Shown piece by piece: positions 62,237 through 64,000 of a stretch of 64,000 bases of DNA. The position numbers were made by a program, and so were the translations under genes. The notes under the pieces were generated by a model, which saw only the letters and a list, made by a program, of their open reading frames with translations, had not been told where the DNA came from and searched no databases. Origin of the DNA: Cyclobacteriaceae bacterium (GTDB lineage: Bacteria; Bacteroidota; Bacteroidia; Cytophagales; Cyclobacteriaceae); contig JAEUUA010000005.1 of assembly GCA_016787755.1 (NCBI GenBank), positions 1-64,000 of the forward strand, in the 5' to 3' direction. Numbering within the stretch: position 1 is the stretch's first letter; every line of letters begins with the position of its first letter.

Positions 62237-64000
62237 TTAGTTGGAAAATTGGATGCTCCGCCAAGCCGCATAATGCCGCCAGCCCCTAAAGTAAGCGTTC
62301 CTCCCACCACACTTCGGTTAGCAGTAAAAGTTTGGAGATCAAAGATACCAGCCAAGATAGTCAAGTCACCATCTATTACGATGTTACCTGAAATGGAAGA
62401 AACTCCCGATGCTTTGTTGATAACTAAATTGTTGAACGTAGTAACACCAATGGATTGATCCGCGGTGCCGTTGAAGATCACCGTTCCTAATGCTGAGAGA
62501 TAGGTGCCGTTGCGCACCCAATTACCGCCCACCGTTAAGGTATTGCCATTTGGGTTGAGGGTCGTGCCTGTATTTATAGTTACATTGCCCACAATGGTTG
62601 TTGATGCATTTGTCCTGAAAGTTCCACCCGTTGACAAAGTGAGGTTGCCATTTATGGTTGCCGTGGTCGACATCGCAGCCACGCCTGCAGATTTATTAAA
62701 AACCAGATTATTATATGTGATACCACCCGCTACAAGTTGCGCGAGTGAGCCATTATAAGTAAATGTACCTGTGCCCGCCACATAAGAGCCTCCGGTATAA
62801 TTAAAGTCCCTGGCTAGGTTTATATTTCCAGAACCAGAGTAAACAATGCTGCCATTTCCAGATTGATAAAGTGAACCTGCAATGGTGAGCACACCCGTAC
62901 CGAGTGTTAGCCCGATAACCCGGGTGGCGCTTCCATTGCTTAAAGATATATCTCCATTTATAATCAAATTTTGGTTTCCGATAGTAAGCGTATGCGTTGC
63001 ATCTCCCAACCAGTCTCCGCGAAGATTACCGGCTATTGTGAGAGCTCCCCCTGCTCCGATGGTTAAGGATACCGGTTGAAAACTGCCAAAGGTAACAGCC
63101 TTTGCATTGACGGATGAAGACAGAACAGGTTGATTGGTGAAGGATTCTACGCCAATTTGAATTACATCCGAAGAAGCAGGCACACTGCCTGACTTCCAAT
63201 TGCTTCCGGTTTCCCAGGCGTTGCTGGTCCCTCCTTTCCAGATGGAAAAAACATTCACGTTGGAAAACGTCCAGCGATTGTTAATATCTGATAATGAAAC
63301 CTGCTCGACATAATTACTACTCACATCGTTTCCCGATTTTCCTTGATCGACCCATGAAGACACATTTCGCCATAAGGTCATCGTAGCTTCATTATTACCA
63401 TTTAATTCAACGTCTTCATAATGCAGTCGCAAAGTGGCTGTATATGTTCCCGTATTGGCAACATTATAGTTATACACCCTGTTGACAGATCCATCTAGTG
63501 GGAACCCATCTACAGTAGCAGATTGTACATTAACTGAAATGGAGGTAACAGATCCCAAAATACTTGCAAACGTGACAGTATTAAAACTGCTTTCGAAGGC
63601 ATATGCTACACCCGTTGTAAATGCATGCGTCCGAATAATCGTGCCCAGTATCACACCGGTTCCAGTGCGTGTGTTAGTAATGGTTATTGAATTGCTTCCT
63701 GTCCTTATCTCTCCGGAAGTCATAATAAGGGTGGCTACCGATACATTATTTAACAGGGTTACACGATTACTTATCGAGGCTTTGTTAATGATTAGTGTAC
63801 TGAATGTGTTGATACCTGAAATTTCTACTTCAAGGGTACCTGTTAGCGAAACGGTTCCTCCGTTGGCATTAAAAGTTCCATTATTAATCCAATTTCTTCC
63901 TATCTGTGTGGTGCCAGTGCCTGCCGTAAAAGTTACTCCAGAACTGATGGTTATGTCATTATTAATAGTTGCCGAAGTAGTTCCTGTTTTCGTTCCGCCT
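62176..64000 (-). pseudogene. Upstream part of the broken type IX-secreted repeat protein, running off the right edge
   Basis: The frame is open from the window edge at 64000 to a stop at 62176, at least 607 codons; the N-terminus lies outside. The sequence is rich in Gly, Thr, Asn and Ser with beta-helix-like repeats (FNNLVINKASGVSSI, ITYNNLVFNKSAGVAAM, STLIINKASI). One SIWKGGTSNAWETGSNW segment introduces a domain seen in many surface proteins of this group. The last domain reads LGGASNFPTNY and then loses sense before the stop. The C-terminal half is in another phase at 61367-62236. Confidence 0.72.

Noticed and set aside
62249..63079. Several plus-strand open frames rich in Val and Pro
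   Set aside because: They are antisense shadows of the Gly/Thr/Asn-rich repeats of the type IX cargo gene.

Overview
The window looks like chromosome from a member of the Bacteroidota, most likely a gliding or type-IX-secreting relative of the Cytophagales. Support comes from secreted repeat proteins with C-terminal type IX sorting domains, a GldH-like lipoprotein, Bacteroidota promoters (TTTG about 20 bases before TAnnTTTG), a queuine tRNA-ribosyltransferase that lacks most of the usual zinc motif, and a nuoHIJKLMN run without the NADH-input genes. I see no tRNA, rRNA, CRISPR array, prophage or transposase.

Layout. 1-0.8 kb: a frameshifted hypothetical gene with a tiny coupled membrane ORF. 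0.9-6.7 kb: housekeeping genes (tgt, an LptF/LptG permease, an EamA transporter; ispE and fabI on the minus strand; murI). 6.8-16.4 kb: nuoH to nuoN, split after nuoH by a TPR sensor histidine kinase whose start overlaps the nuoH stop. 16.5-19 kb: a PurF-like amidotransferase and the GldH-like lipoprotein. 19-22.3 kb: a secreted WD40-caspase and a small membrane protein, with related palindromic repeats between the genes. 22.3-29.9 kb: a heptosyltransferase-like GT9, an EVE protein, two tandem secreted paralogues, pyrR-pyrB and a cystathionine beta-synthase ending at a strong terminator. 29.9-36 kb: two OmpA-family paralogues, pbpC and two small genes. 36-46.4 kb: mostly exported proteins (C45 hydrolase, repeat-rich type IX protein, AldO-like oxidase, GH3, cyanophycinase-like peptidase). 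46.8-56.5 kb: a compact seven-gene minus-strand operon. 56.8-61.3 kb: a TPR-CHAT protease coupled to a DUF885 metalloenzyme. 61.4-64 kb: a large type IX cargo gene that is broken and runs off the right edge.

Working together. The nuo genes encode the membrane arm and the NuoI iron-sulfur subunit of complex I. pyrR-pyrB belongs to pyrimidine synthesis. The seven-gene operon (PLP aminotransferase, nitrilase, VOC protein, Orn/Lys/Arg decarboxylase, APC permease, ATP-grasp ligase, C45 Ntn-hydrolase) has the logic of an uptake, decarboxylation, amide-ligation and deamidation route for a basic amino acid or polyamine. It is my best candidate for an undescribed system; the assignment is inference. 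Two different caspase-clan proteases, both with apparent signal peptides, in one window are also notable.
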